Shown here one piece after another: positions 1 to 8,307 of a stretch of DNA of 64,000 nt. The stretch spans positions 1,922,001 through 1,986,000 of the forward strand of contig NZ_JBNAGA010000001.1 of the NCBI RefSeq assembly GCF_049800955.1, given 5' to 3'. The notes below the pieces were generated by a model. It was not told where the DNA came from and ran no database searches. It saw only the letters and a program-made list of their open reading frames with translations. The position numbers were made by a program, and so were the translations under genes. The stretch is from JAKVBH01 sp049800955. Lineage in GTDB: Bacteria; Pseudomonadota; Alphaproteobacteria; Rhodobacterales; Rhodobacteraceae. Numbering within the stretch: position 1 is the first letter of the stretch; each line of letters begins with the position of its first letter.

Positions 1-708
1 CATGCCCTGCAATCGGTGGATTTCTACACAAGCCATGAAGCCCTGCTCTTGGAATATGAAGAGGCGCTGACACGGGTCGATTCCACCACTGGCAAATGGC
101 TCGCAGGCTCCGGTCACTTCGTCTGGATCGGCGACAGGACACGGCAGCCTGATGGTGCGCACGTGACCTTCCTCAAAGGCGTTCAGAATCCGATTGGCAT
201 CAAGACCGGCCCGTCAATCACGACGGATGATCTCAAATCCCTGATCGCCACGCTGAACCCCGAGAACGAAGAAGGCCGCATCACGCTGATCAACCGCTTC
301 GGAGCTGGCAAAGTGGGCGATCACCTGCCCCAGCTCATCCGCGCGGTGAATGAGGAAGGCTTCAACGTCACCTGGGTCTGTGATCCGATGCATGGCAATA
401 CGATCAAATCGGCGACGGGATACAAGACACGGCCCTTCGAGTCCGTCCTGCGCGAAGTCCGTGAGTTCTTTGCGGTCCATGGTGCGGAAGGCTCTGTTCC
501 CGGTGGAGTGCATTTCGAGATGACCGGTCAGGATGTGACGGAATGCACGGGAGGCGTGCGCGAAGTGACAGATGAGGACCTCTCGGACCGCTACCATACG
601 GCCTGTGATCCCCGTCTGAACGCATCGCAATCGCTGGAACTGGCGTTCCTTGTGGCCGAAGAGCTCACGGCCCGCCGCGCCAAAGTGGCCAGCGCTGCTG
701 CAAGCTAA
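1..708 (+). CDS. Class II 3-deoxy-7-phosphoheptulonate (DAHP) synthase, C-terminal part
   Basis: First step of the shikimate pathway: condenses phosphoenolpyruvate and erythrose 4-phosphate into DAHP in the cytoplasm. The reading frame is open from base 1, so the gene starts before the window; a GTG at 16 is probably internal. About 235 of the roughly 460 residues usual for the plant/Mycobacterium-type class II enzyme are visible. Family motifs seen are GHFVWIGDRTRQPDGAHV, NPIGIKTGPS, RFGAGKVGDHLPQLIRAV, WVCDPMHGNT and HFEMTGQDVTECTGG, which carry metal and phosphate ligands. A strong hairpin terminator follows, so it seems to end its transcript. Confidence 0.95.
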   Translation, partial: HALQSVDFYTSHEALLLEYEEALTRVDSTTGKWLAGSGHFVWIGDRTRQPDGAHVTFLKGVQNPIGIKTGPSITTDDLKSLIATLNPENEEGRITLINRFGAGKVGDHLPQLIRAVNEEGFNVTWVCDPMHGNTIKSATGYKTRPFESVLREVREFFAVHGAEGSVPGGVHFEMTGQDVTECTGGVREVTDEDLSDRYHTACDPRLNASQSLELAFLVAEELTARRAKVASAAAS

Positions 709-730
709 GCATCGCTGACACGCACCCTCA

Positions 731-760
731 AACGCGCCTTCCCCGGGAGGCGCGTTTTTT
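731..760 (+). terminator. Rho-independent terminator after the DAHP synthase gene
   Basis: Perfect stem AACGCGCCT / AGGCGCGTT with a short CCCGG-type loop, followed by a run of T. It starts 23 bases after the stop codon. Confidence 0.85.
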
Positions 761-879
761 CGTCCGAGCCCCCCGGCGCGAGAGTGCTTCGAATGTGATG
801 TAACTGCGGCTCCGCTCCCCTTTCCCGCCTGCGCGCAATCCGCTACCTCTGTTGCAGCCAACAAGAGGGACCGTGAGAG

Positions 880-2094
880 ATGACCAAAATCAAGGTGGAG
901 AACCCGATCGTCGAGATGGATGGCGATGAGATGACCCGCATCATGTGGGCCTTTATCAAAGACAAGCTCATCACGCCCTATCTCGATATCGATCTGCTCT
1001 ACTACGATCTGGGCATCGAATCCCGCGATGAGACGAACGATCAGATCACGATTGATGCTGCTGAAAAGACCAAGGAAATCGGCGTCGCCGTCAAATGCGC
1101 CACGATCACTCCCGATGAGGCGCGTGTCGAGGAATTTGGCCTAAAGGAGATGTGGCGCAGCCCCAATGGGACAATCCGCAACATCCTGGGCGGCGTGGTC
1201 TTCCGCGCGCCGATCATCTGCAAAAATGTCCCCCGCCTCGTGCCAGGTTGGACCCGCCCCATCGTGATCGGGCGTCACGCTTTTGGCGATCAATACAAGG
1301 CGACCGATATCAAGTTCCCCGGCCCCGGCAAGCTCACCATGAAGTTCGAAGGCGCCGATGGCGAGGTGATCGAACGCGAGGTCTTTGACGCGCCTGACGC
1401 GGGCGTCTTCATGGCGATGTATAACCTCGACGCCTCCATCCGCGATTTCGCACGCGCCTCGTTCAATTACGGGCTCAATATCGGCTGGCCGGTCTATCTC
1501 TCCACCAAGAATACCATTCTCAAGCAATACGATGGCCGCTTCATGGAAATCTTTCAGGAGATCTATGACGCGGAGTTTCGCGCCGCCTTTGAAGAGAAAG
1601 GCCTCGAGTACCAGCACAGGTTGATCGACGACATGGTGGCCTGCGTCATGAAGTGGAACGGCGGCTTTGTCTGGGCCACGAAGAACTACGATGGCGATGT
1701 GCAATCCGACACGGTCGCGCAAGGTTTCGGCTCGCTGGGCCTCATGACGAGCCAGCTCATGACGCCTGATGGCAAGATCGTGGAGGCCGAAGCGGCCCAT
1801 GGCACCGTCACCCGGCACTACCGCCAGCATCAGGCGGGCGAAGCCACATCGACCAACTCCATCGCCTCGATCTATGCCTGGACCGGCGGGCTCAAGCATC
1901 GCGCCAAGCTGGATGACAATGCCAGGCTCATGGAGTTCGCCGAAACGCTCGAACGCGTCATCATCGACACGGTCGAGAGTGGCCACATGACCAAGGACCT
2001 CGCGCTTCTGGTAGGCCCGGAACAGGGGTGGCTGACGACCATGGGCTTTCTCGAAAAGATCGATGAAAACCTCCAGCGCGCGCTGTCAGGCTAG
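880..2094 (+). CDS. icd: NADP-dependent isocitrate dehydrogenase
   Basis: Oxidative decarboxylation of isocitrate to 2-oxoglutarate with NADPH formation in the TCA cycle. The 404-residue length and sequence match the homodimeric eukaryote-like type II enzymes usual in alphaproteobacteria rather than E. coli Icd. Visible motifs are SPNGTIRNILGG (isocitrate binding, about residues 95-106), NYDGDVQSDTVAQGFGSLG (metal-binding aspartates, about 271-289) and EAAHGTVTRHY (cofactor binding, about 306-316). The ATG follows an AGAGGGACCGTGAGAG stretch holding a purine-rich ribosome site. Monocistronic, with its own hairpin downstream. Confidence 0.97.
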   Translation: MTKIKVENPIVEMDGDEMTRIMWAFIKDKLITPYLDIDLLYYDLGIESRDETNDQITIDAAEKTKEIGVAVKCATITPDEARVEEFGLKEMWRSPNGTIRNILGGVVFRAPIICKNVPRLVPGWTRPIVIGRHAFGDQYKATDIKFPGPGKLTMKFEGADGEVIEREVFDAPDAGVFMAMYNLDASIRDFARASFNYGLNIGWPVYLSTKNTILKQYDGRFMEIFQEIYDAEFRAAFEEKGLEYQHRLIDDMVACVMKWNGGFVWATKNYDGDVQSDTVAQGFGSLGLMTSQLMTPDGKIVEAEAAHGTVTRHYRQHQAGEATSTNSIASIYAWTGGLKHRAKLDDNARLMEFAETLERVIIDTVESGHMTKDLALLVGPEQGWLTTMGFLEKIDENLQRALSG

Positions 2095-2148
2095 AGCGCA
2101 GAAATGCTGGGTCATTGCCAAGCCAATATCCACGCGCTACCGTCGCAA

Positions 2149-2169
2149 CGCGCCCGACAGGCGCGCTTT
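2149..2169 (+). terminator. Likely terminator after icd
   Basis: Perfect 6-bp stem CGCGCC / GGCGCG with a CGACA loop, followed by CTTTT. It lies between icd and the next start codon at 2202. Confidence 0.5.
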
Positions 2170-2201
2170 TGGATCTACACTTTTAGAGATTGGAATTGGT
2201 C

Positions 2202-2876
2202 ATGAGATTGATCGGAACAGCAGCAGCCCTTCTTTTGATCGCCACGACAGCACAAGCCACCAGCGTCAGCTACACCGGCATTGAGCTCTCGGAAGGCACT
2301 GAAACCATTGGTTTCACGGATGTCACGGTGGCAAAACCGGAGCTGCTTTTGACAGCGACGGCGACCGACGGCGGCGTGATCCGCACCTATGATGTTCTGG
2401 GCGAGCAAGGGCTTTATATCGGCGCCGTCCGGCAGGGTCCTTTCACAACCAGCAATACGACCGCGCCCGCCAGCGGCACTTATACCCTCGGGTTTGACAA
2501 AGCCGTGACAGAGATCACCTTCAGCCTCGATTATCTGACCAATCTGTTTGGCCCGTCCGAGACGATCTCCGATTTCCGGGTCGACGGCACATTGATTGAT
2601 CTGACATCGGCCAATTACACCGGGACCACAACGTCGCTGGATGACGTCACCGATGTCATTAGCACGACGGTGCGCCGCGGCACGGGTGTCTTTACCTACA
2701 GCGGCGGCCCGTTCTCGTCGCTGTCATTTGTGCATGAACAAAACCCGCGCAACATCGGCTTCACGATCACCTCGCTTGATGTGACGCTGGCGCCAATCCC
2801 TTTGCCTGCGGGGCTGCCGCTGCTGTTGGCCGGCCTGGGTGGTCTGGCTCTGATGGCCCGGCGCAAACACAGCTGA
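2202..2876 (+). CDS. VPLPA-CTERM sorting domain protein
   Basis: Exported protein of unknown function. The ATG at 2202 begins a clear signal peptide (MRLIGTAAALLLIATTAQA). A TTG start 12 bases upstream is possible, but puts four extra residues before the signal. The body is Thr/Ser/Gly-rich and beta-like. The C terminus carries the tripartite sorting signal: a PIPLPAG motif, then a hydrophobic helix (LPLLLAGLGGLALMA) and the basic tail RRKHS. This is the VPLPA variant of PEP-CTERM signals common in Rhodobacterales, tied to an exosortase-like system for surface delivery; no exosortase gene is in this window. Confidence 0.85.
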   Translation: MRLIGTAAALLLIATTAQATSVSYTGIELSEGTETIGFTDVTVAKPELLLTATATDGGVIRTYDVLGEQGLYIGAVRQGPFTTSNTTAPASGTYTLGFDKAVTEITFSLDYLTNLFGPSETISDFRVDGTLIDLTSANYTGTTTSLDDVTDVISTTVRRGTGVFTYSGGPFSSLSFVHEQNPRNIGFTITSLDVTLAPIPLPAGLPLLLAGLGGLALMARRKHS

Positions 2877-2929
2877 CCCCGGCCCCTTTCACCTCTTGAC
2901 CCGCATCCCTGACCGCGTAGGTCAGGGAC

Positions 2930-3544
2930 ATGGAAAACGAACCTCAAAGCCGCCTGACGCACCAGTCCCACGAAGACGCCATGGCGTTCTCGCTGGGCAC
3001 TGCGCTCTGCGCCTTTGGCGTGACAATGCTGACCCATCTTGGGCTTGTCACGGGCCAGACCGCCGGGTTGGCCGTTCTGCTCAGCTATGCAACGGGTGCG
3101 AGCTTCGGGCTGGTGTTTTTTGTGGTGAACCTGCCCTTCTATATTCTGGGCTGGCTGCAAATGGGGGCGATGTTCACACTCAAGACCTTCATTGCCGTGA
3201 GCATGGTCTCCGCCCTGTCGGAATGGCTGCCCCATCATTTCGTCTTTGAGCAATTGAGCGCGCTGCCCGGCGCGATCATGGCCGGCGCGGTGATTGGCAT
3301 GGGGCTCATCGTTCTGTTCCGCCATGGCGCCTCGCTTGGCGGGATCGGGATCCTTGGCCTCTGGCTGCAGGACCGATTTGGCATTCAGGCTGGGTGGGTT
3401 CAACTGGCCTTTGATGCAGCGCTTTTTGCCGCCGCTTTTGTTCTGCTCGCGCCGGATCTGGTGATCTACTCCCTCGCGGGCGCGGTCATCGTCAATCTGA
3501 TCATTGCCGTGAACCATCGCAAAGACCGCTACATCGGTCGGTAA
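2930..3544 (+). CDS. YitT family membrane protein
   Basis: 204-residue integral membrane protein with five or six hydrophobic segments and short loops, such as GLVTGQTAGLAVLLSYATG near the N terminus. The Gly-rich GGIGILGLWLQ segment (about residues 136-146) resembles a YitT repeat motif. Substrate is unknown for the family. The C-terminal cytosolic DUF2179 domain of full-length YitT proteins is absent, which is usual for the short proteobacterial form. Lies alone between a cell-surface protein gene and a convergent EF-hand gene. Confidence 0.8.
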   Translation: MENEPQSRLTHQSHEDAMAFSLGTALCAFGVTMLTHLGLVTGQTAGLAVLLSYATGASFGLVFFVVNLPFYILGWLQMGAMFTLKTFIAVSMVSALSEWLPHHFVFEQLSALPGAIMAGAVIGMGLIVLFRHGASLGGIGILGLWLQDRFGIQAGWVQLAFDAALFAAAFVLLAPDLVIYSLAGAVIVNLIIAVNHRKDRYIGR

Positions 3545-3570
3545 CGCCGCAGCTGGGCTGAACGCCCAAT

Positions 3571-3597
3571 GAAAAAGGGCGACCCACCGGGCCGCCC
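3571..3597 (-). terminator. Terminator for the EF-hand gene
   Basis: On the minus strand, a GGCCGCCC-type arm pairs with GGTCGCCC and is followed by TTTTTC. It lies in the convergent gap and may act in both directions. Confidence 0.6.
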
Positions 3598-3678
3598 CTC
3601 CTTCCCGCAAAGCAGGACCCTTTGGCGCGTCATCGGACCCACAAGCGGGCCTCCCTTGAAGCGCATCAGGCCTGGGGA

Positions 3679-3933
3679 TCAGCCCTCCTTCGCAGGAAGC
3701 AGACCAGCTGTCTCCGCCGCGGTGACCTCATCTGTATCGAGCATGCCATCGGCATTGGCATCCATGGTCAGAAACGCATCGCCCGTGACTTCGGGATACC
3801 CCACCTGCATCTCTTCAAGCGAGAGCATGCCATCGCCATTGGCATCCAGCGCCGCCATCCCGTCGCTCATCGCCAGAAGTGGCGCGGCTGTGACACATGT
3901 CAGGGCGAAAGCAGTGATCAGTTTGGGTGTCAT
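3679..3933 (-). CDS. Secreted EF-hand calcium-binding protein
   Basis: 84-residue protein with an N-terminal signal peptide (residues 1-21, ending PLLAM) and two EF-hand loops, DANGDGMLSLEE (about 30-41) and DANADGMLDTDE (about 58-69). Both have the expected Asp/Asn/Glu ligands at positions 1, 3, 5 and 12. The start at 3933 is set by an AAAGGAG ribosome site; the frame stays open further upstream, but that part looks non-coding. Likely a periplasmic calcium-binding or structural protein of unknown partner. Confidence 0.85.
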   Translation of the reverse strand: MTPKLITAFALTCVTAAPLLAMSDGMAALDANGDGMLSLEEMQVGYPEVTGDAFLTMDANADGMLDTDEVTAAETAGLLPAKEG

Positions 3934-4156
3934 GAGTGTAGCTCCTTTTGGTAGCTCAGCTGTTACGTGAAGACACCATCGCGGTGCCTTCATGAGACTA
4001 GAGGCGCAAAACCGGGGTTGCGTCCGCGCCTCAGGGGCGGCGTGCAACAGCCCGCCGAAGCACACCCGCGCGATGGGCAGAGCCTCGCGCAAAAAGCCCC
4101 CTCGCACCCAATCGGCAAGAACCCCCGGGGTTTTTCTGACGCCATGAAACGCGCAA

Positions 4157-4654
4157 ATGGCCCGCATGGATGATCTCGACACAGACGCTCTCGCGTCCAG
4201 ACGCAGTGAATTGGTGGGGCTTGCCCGCTACCTCGGTCTCCCTCGGGAGGCCGCAGAAGATGCCGCACAGGCCTGCCTTCTCGATGTGCTGCGTCAGGTA
4301 AAGACAGGACGCCAGATCGACAATCCCGTGGCCTATCTCAAGACATCGCTCCGGCGACGATGCAGCAAGTATCGGCGCGACGCGTTGCGCTTTGATGATG
4401 AAACCTGCGCGCCCGAGCTCTCTGTCCCTGACGCACAATGGCATATGGCGCTCACCGAAGTGCAATCCGCGCTCCACCGTCTGCCAAAAGCGCAGGCTGA
4501 CCTCTTGCGCCGCGTCGCCGCTGGAGATCAGAGCCCTCAGCGTCTGGCGCGTGAACTGGGCTTGCCCGAAGGCACGATCATGTCACGCCTCGCGCGCGGA
4601 CGCGCCCGGTTGCGGGAAGAATTGGGTTTGAAGCCCGGTGATCCGTTTCTCTGA
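4157..4654 (+). CDS. Small sigma-70 family (ECF-like) sigma factor
   Basis: 165 residues with the two-domain layout of ECF sigma factors. Residues 10-70 resemble region 2 (ELVGLARYLGLPREAAEDAAQ, which is shorter and more degenerate than usual). Residues 95-155 form region 4 with the helix-turn-helix LARELGLPEGTIMSRLARGRARLRE. An ATG at 4166 is an alternative start. No recognisable anti-sigma gene follows; the next small gene, 53 bases downstream on the same strand, is a candidate partner. The target promoters are not known. Confidence 0.8.
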   Translation: MARMDDLDTDALASRRSELVGLARYLGLPREAAEDAAQACLLDVLRQVKTGRQIDNPVAYLKTSLRRRCSKYRRDALRFDDETCAPELSVPDAQWHMALTEVQSALHRLPKAQADLLRRVAAGDQSPQRLARELGLPEGTIMSRLARGRARLREELGLKPGDPFL

Positions 4655-4707
4655 AACACCGCAGCAATTAACCATTTGTGCCCCATTTGTCCGCTAGAAG
4701 AACTGGC

Positions 4708-4965
4708 ATGCGCCACCACAGAGAACCTCTGCACATCTCCGCGGCCCCTCGTCATAGCCGCCTGTTCGAGTTGATCCAGCAAGACAACCGACAGCATAAA
4801 CTGGCCTGCGATGCAGGCGCAGAAGGGCTCAGCCCCGCGGAGGCACAAACCATCCTTGACCGGACCCATCACTCACTGGGTGTCGAGCCACCGGACATGC
4901 GTCTCGCACGCAGACTCCGGCGTCACACGATCTCATGGTCTTCAGGGATATTCGGCTGGTCGTAG
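4708..4965 (+). CDS. Small hypothetical protein after the sigma factor
   Basis: Possible 85-residue basic protein starting MRHHREPLHISAAP; no family recognised. Codon choice over residues 1-72 looks coding. Its last 43 bases overlap the 3' end of the convergent DUF2235 gene, so the true stop region is used by two genes or the call is wrong. It has no hydrophobic segment, so it is not a membrane anti-sigma factor. Its position 53 bases after the sigma gene suggests co-transcription. Confidence 0.4.
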   Translation: MRHHREPLHISAAPRHSRLFELIQQDNRQHKLACDAGAEGLSPAEAQTILDRTHHSLGVEPPDMRLARRLRRHTISWSSGIFGWS

Positions 4966-6116
4966 TCCCGCGCGGTGCCCCTGCGTTCGAAAACGGAGCC
5001 GTGAATTTTTGACCCAGCTGGGATAACACGTCGCTCCCCACACGGTGCATACCGCCCAAAGAGGCCAGCCCGGTTCGCGCCCCATCCGTTCTTTTTGCGC
5101 AGCAAGGGCCAAAACTCAGCCAGAAACCAGAAAGGTGTCATGCTGTCTTGCGGTTTGGCCACAGGATCAGGCGCCACGTATTTCGCGTTGCCCTGCCCCT
5201 CGACAATGTTCTGGACCGTCTCGCCCTCAAACGCCACTCCAAGACGCGCCGCCTCTTCAATCATCCACATCAGGGCCACTTTTCCCAAAGCCGATGCGTC
5301 CTCAGGCACCCCGCCGCCGACATCACTGTGCACGCCGGAAAACCAAACCTGCTCCACATCCTGAGGTTCGGGCATCGCCACAGGTGTATAGCTTCCGCCC
5401 CAATAGGGCCCGGGGTCCCACAGCGTCGGTCGAAAAAGCCACCGGCGCTCATCAATCGCCAAAGCATGGCGCACAGCGCGCACAGACGGGTTCCGGCTGG
5501 AAAACGCATAGGAGCGCAAACGCGGCCCAAAACGTCCCCATTCAATCATCGAGGAGACGGTATCAAACAGCAAAAGCGAGTCGATCTTGATGCGCGGCGC
5601 ATCCAACACCCGGTTGACAAGGTTCAACTCCGCAAAGGGGTTGGCGCCGGTTTTCTGGCCTGTGTCAAAATCATCTTCGTTGATGCCCTTGTACGCGCGA
5701 AACGCATAATTCAGCAGGTTGAGGTTACGCGGCTCGATCATGCCCACGGAATGACAAAACCCCGCCAGAACCCGCGCCGTGTAAGCACCCCGCGAAAAGC
5801 CGCACAGCACAACCTTGTCGCCCTCGTTGTAATGCTGCAGCAAGAAGCGGTACGCCTCCTTGACGTTATGCGCCAATCCCCATCCCGTGGCGAGCCCCAC
5901 AACCTCGATAATCTTGCGCCAAAACCCAAAGACAGCGTTATCCGCCCCAAACGTACCGACACCGGGGTCGTAATAGACCAGCTGCGTCTCGGTCTTCTCC
6001 AGTGAGCCATACAGGCGCAACATATGGCTTCTGCGTTTCGTGATCTGGTTCGAGGTGCCATCCAGCAAAAGGACAATGGTCTTGGCTGGGGCCTCCGAGG
6101 CGTGCAATGCAACCAT
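4923..6116 (-). CDS. DUF2235 alpha/beta hydrolase (Tle1-like phospholipase fold)
   Basis: About 397 residues. It begins with the typical KTIVLLLDGTSN strand, has the nucleophile elbow GFSRGAYTAR (GxSxG type, catalytic Ser) and the later HSDVGGG motif that supplies the Asp of the family. DUF2235 includes type VI secretion lipase effectors, but no VgrG, PAAR or immunity gene is nearby, so a housekeeping or stand-alone lipase role is as likely. I chose ATG 6116 because it has an AAGAG site and begins just before the conserved core; ATG 6170 is the alternative. Confidence 0.85.
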   Translation of the reverse strand: MVALHASEAPAKTIVLLLDGTSNQITKRRSHMLRLYGSLEKTETQLVYYDPGVGTFGADNAVFGFWRKIIEVVGLATGWGLAHNVKEAYRFLLQHYNEGDKVVLCGFSRGAYTARVLAGFCHSVGMIEPRNLNLLNYAFRAYKGINEDDFDTGQKTGANPFAELNLVNRVLDAPRIKIDSLLLFDTVSSMIEWGRFGPRLRSYAFSSRNPSVRAVRHALAIDERRWLFRPTLWDPGPYWGGSYTPVAMPEPQDVEQVWFSGVHSDVGGGVPEDASALGKVALMWMIEEAARLGVAFEGETVQNIVEGQGNAKYVAPDPVAKPQDSMTPFWFLAEFWPLLRKKNGWGANRAGLFGRYAPCGERRVIPAGSKIHGSVFERRGTARDYDQPNIPEDHEIV

Positions 6117-6307
6117 GGATAATCTCTTCAAAGCTATAATACAGCTTTGGATTTTATCCCAAGGCGCCAAAAAGCTGAATCAAAAAAGACTGCCTTCCAT
6201 GGCTCTATAGCGCTTCGCGAAAAACCTGGGTCACGGAAACACTGCCAGGCACCTGCTTTCTCGTGATTTTCGTGATGCTCGATGTATCGGGCTTGCGTTG
6301 AAGGGCT

Positions 6308-7024
6308 TTAGCCACGAAACCCGCTGGCCACGACAAATTTCTCGGAAGAATCCGAGCGCGATGCCGGCGGTTTGAAATGAGCGACTTTCGCAAAGTTCTG
6401 CTTGAGGACCTTTTGTAATTCCCCCTCGGCCCCACCGGCCAAAACCTTGGCCACGAACGTGCCCCCCGGGGCGAGAACGTCGAAGGAAAAATAGGCGGCC
6501 GTCTCACACAAGGCCATGATCCGCAAATGGTCCGTCTGCTTGTGCCCCGATGACGATGCCGCCATGTCCGACATCACAACATCTGCCGCGCTGCCCAACC
6601 ACGCCTTGACCTGCGCATCGGCCCCGTCTTCCATGAAATCAAGCTGATAGACCTGCGCCCCCGCCAGCGGCTCAACCTCCTGCAAATCAACGCCAATGAT
6701 CCGCCCAACAGCCTTGCCGGACTTCTCCCCCAATGCATTGATCCGCGGCACAGCCACCTGCAGCCACCCCCCCGGCGCACAGCCCAGATCCACAACCCGC
6801 GCCCCCGGCACAAGGAAGCGATACTTGTCATCAATTTCCATGATTTTGAACGCCGCCCGCCCGCGATAGCCCTCAGCCTGCGCGCGTTTGACGTAAGGAT
6901 CATTCAACTGCCGCTGCAGCCAGCGCGTCGATGAGAGCTTGCGTCCCCGCGCGGTCTTGACCTTGACCTTGAGATCCCGCTGCCCGCGCCCGGATGTATT
7001 CTTGCCGTCAGGTTTCTTGGCCAT
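6308..7024 (-). CDS. rlmE: 23S rRNA (uridine-2'-O)-methyltransferase RlmE (FtsJ)
   Basis: Methylates U2552 of 23S rRNA in the A loop using S-adenosylmethionine. It has a 238-residue Rossmann methyltransferase fold with SAM motif VVDLGCAPGGWLQVA (about residues 79-93), the catalytic Asp in DVVMSDMAA and Lys in FVAKVLAGG, forming the K-D-K-E tetrad with the upstream Lys. The basic N-terminal extension (residues 1-40, Lys/Arg/Gly-rich) probably binds rRNA. It follows the Ppx/GppA gene on the same strand, an order common in alphaproteobacteria. Confidence 0.95.
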   Translation of the reverse strand: MAKKPDGKNTSGRGQRDLKVKVKTARGRKLSSTRWLQRQLNDPYVKRAQAEGYRGRAAFKIMEIDDKYRFLVPGARVVDLGCAPGGWLQVAVPRINALGEKSGKAVGRIIGVDLQEVEPLAGAQVYQLDFMEDGADAQVKAWLGSAADVVMSDMAASSSGHKQTDHLRIMALCETAAYFSFDVLAPGGTFVAKVLAGGAEGELQKVLKQNFAKVAHFKPPASRSDSSEKFVVASGFRG

Positions 7025-7040
7025 CTGCTTCTTTCGTCTC

Positions 7041-7100
7041 CAAATACCTCAGGGGGGAATTGGCCGTCAGGCCAAGGGGGGACAGCGTCCCCCAAACCCC
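7041..7100 (+). repeat. Roseobacter-type intergenic hairpin repeat, copy 1
   Basis: Begins AAATACCTCAGGGGGG, then a hairpin TTGGCC-GTCA-GGCCAA, then GGGGGACAGCGTCCCCC followed by AAACCCC. Two more copies, at 28986-29050 (minus) and 38065-38072 plus 41304-41350, share the outer blocks but have a different stem sequence in the middle. Confidence 0.7.
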
Positions 7101-7132
7101 GGCGGTGCGCCGCAGGCGCGACGCAACCCGGA

Positions 7133-8245
7133 TCAATAAGGCCCGCCCTCCAGAACCCCGTCCGCCGACATCTGCGCATAAAGCAAACCTTCGCGCAAAC
7201 CCCGATCCGCAACCGAGAGCCGGTCCGTCGGCCAACACCGCAACAGCGCTTGCAGGATTGCCGCGCCTGACATGATCAAGGCCTGCCGGTCCTGACCGAT
7301 CCGCGGATCGCGCCTGCGCCCCGCCGGCCCCATATCCAGATAAGAGGTGATCACCCGGTCAATCTGATCCGAGGTCATCCGCAACCCATCCACTTTCGTG
7401 CGATCATACCGCTTGAGCCCCAGATGCGACGCCGCCACCGTGGTCACCGTCCCGGACGTGCCCACGATCTGAAACCCTTCACGCGGCTGCGCATCCCTGT
7501 AGGGCTGAAATGCCTCCAGCTGCTCCTCGAAAAACCACGACATGAGCGCATAGCGCGCCGCATCGTTTTCCACATCATTGAACTGATCGCGCAAAGTCGC
7601 CACGCCCAGCGGCACGGAAATCCAGTCCACGACCTTGGCTGCGGGAAACGGGCTATCGGGGGGATGAAAACCCGCATGCAGGCGCATGATCGACGCCGGC
7701 CGTTCGACAGACGGTACACCGGAGAGATCAAGCCAGACAAGCTCCGTTGAGCCGCCGCCAATATCCACGACCAGCAATTGTTCGGTTTTCGTCGACACAA
7801 GCGGAGCACAGGAAATAACCGCAAAGCGCGCCTCTTCTTCCGGCGCGATAATATCAAGCTTCAGCCCTGTTTCGCGTTTGACAAAGCTCACCAGATTGCG
7901 CCCGTTGCGCGCGCGCCTGCAGGCCTCGGTCGCCACGAGACGCATCCGTTTCACTTTGTGGCGCTTGAGCTTTTGCGCACAGACACGCATCGCCTGAACC
8001 GTGCGCCCGATGGAGGCGCGGCTCAGCCGTCCGGATTTCTCCAAACCCTGCCCCAGCTGGACGGATTTAGAAAAACTGTCGACCACATGGAATTGACTGC
8101 CCTTGGGTTGGGCAATCAGCATGCGGCACGAATTTGTGCCCAGATCCAACGCAGCATATAGCTCTGCCGGATCGGGTGGCTGCGGCGCGGGGCTCTCTAC
8201 CACCTGAGGGAATGCGCCCGCACCTTTCGAGCGCTTGGGCGCCAT
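7133..8245 (-). CDS. Ppx/GppA family exopolyphosphatase / pppGpp phosphatase
   Basis: 370 residues of the ASKHA fold. Phosphate-1 motif ALDLGTNSCRMLIA (about residues 32-45), phosphate-2 VVDIGGGSTELVWL (about 164-177) and the IVGTSGTVTT adenosine-type motif (about 263-272) are all present. Family members remove terminal phosphate from polyphosphate or convert pppGpp to ppGpp. This short form lacks the C-terminal HD-like domain of the roughly 500-residue E. coli proteins, as is common in alphaproteobacteria, so the substrate is not settled by sequence. Confidence 0.9.
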   Translation of the reverse strand: MAPKRSKGAGAFPQVVESPAPQPPDPAELYAALDLGTNSCRMLIAQPKGSQFHVVDSFSKSVQLGQGLEKSGRLSRASIGRTVQAMRVCAQKLKRHKVKRMRLVATEACRRARNGRNLVSFVKRETGLKLDIIAPEEEARFAVISCAPLVSTKTEQLLVVDIGGGSTELVWLDLSGVPSVERPASIMRLHAGFHPPDSPFPAAKVVDWISVPLGVATLRDQFNDVENDAARYALMSWFFEEQLEAFQPYRDAQPREGFQIVGTSGTVTTVAASHLGLKRYDRTKVDGLRMTSDQIDRVITSYLDMGPAGRRRDPRIGQDRQALIMSGAAILQALLRCWPTDRLSVADRGLREGLLYAQMSADGVLEGGPY

Positions 8246-8307
8246 ATTAACGCCCTCCGATGTCGTGTTAGCTCAAGGATATGTCTGCGCGCACCTGCGT
8301 GCAAGGC

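Noticed and set aside
3934..4182. Longer start for the EF-hand gene
   Set aside because: The internal ATG at 3933 has a strong ribosome site and begins the signal peptide; the upstream codons look non-coding.
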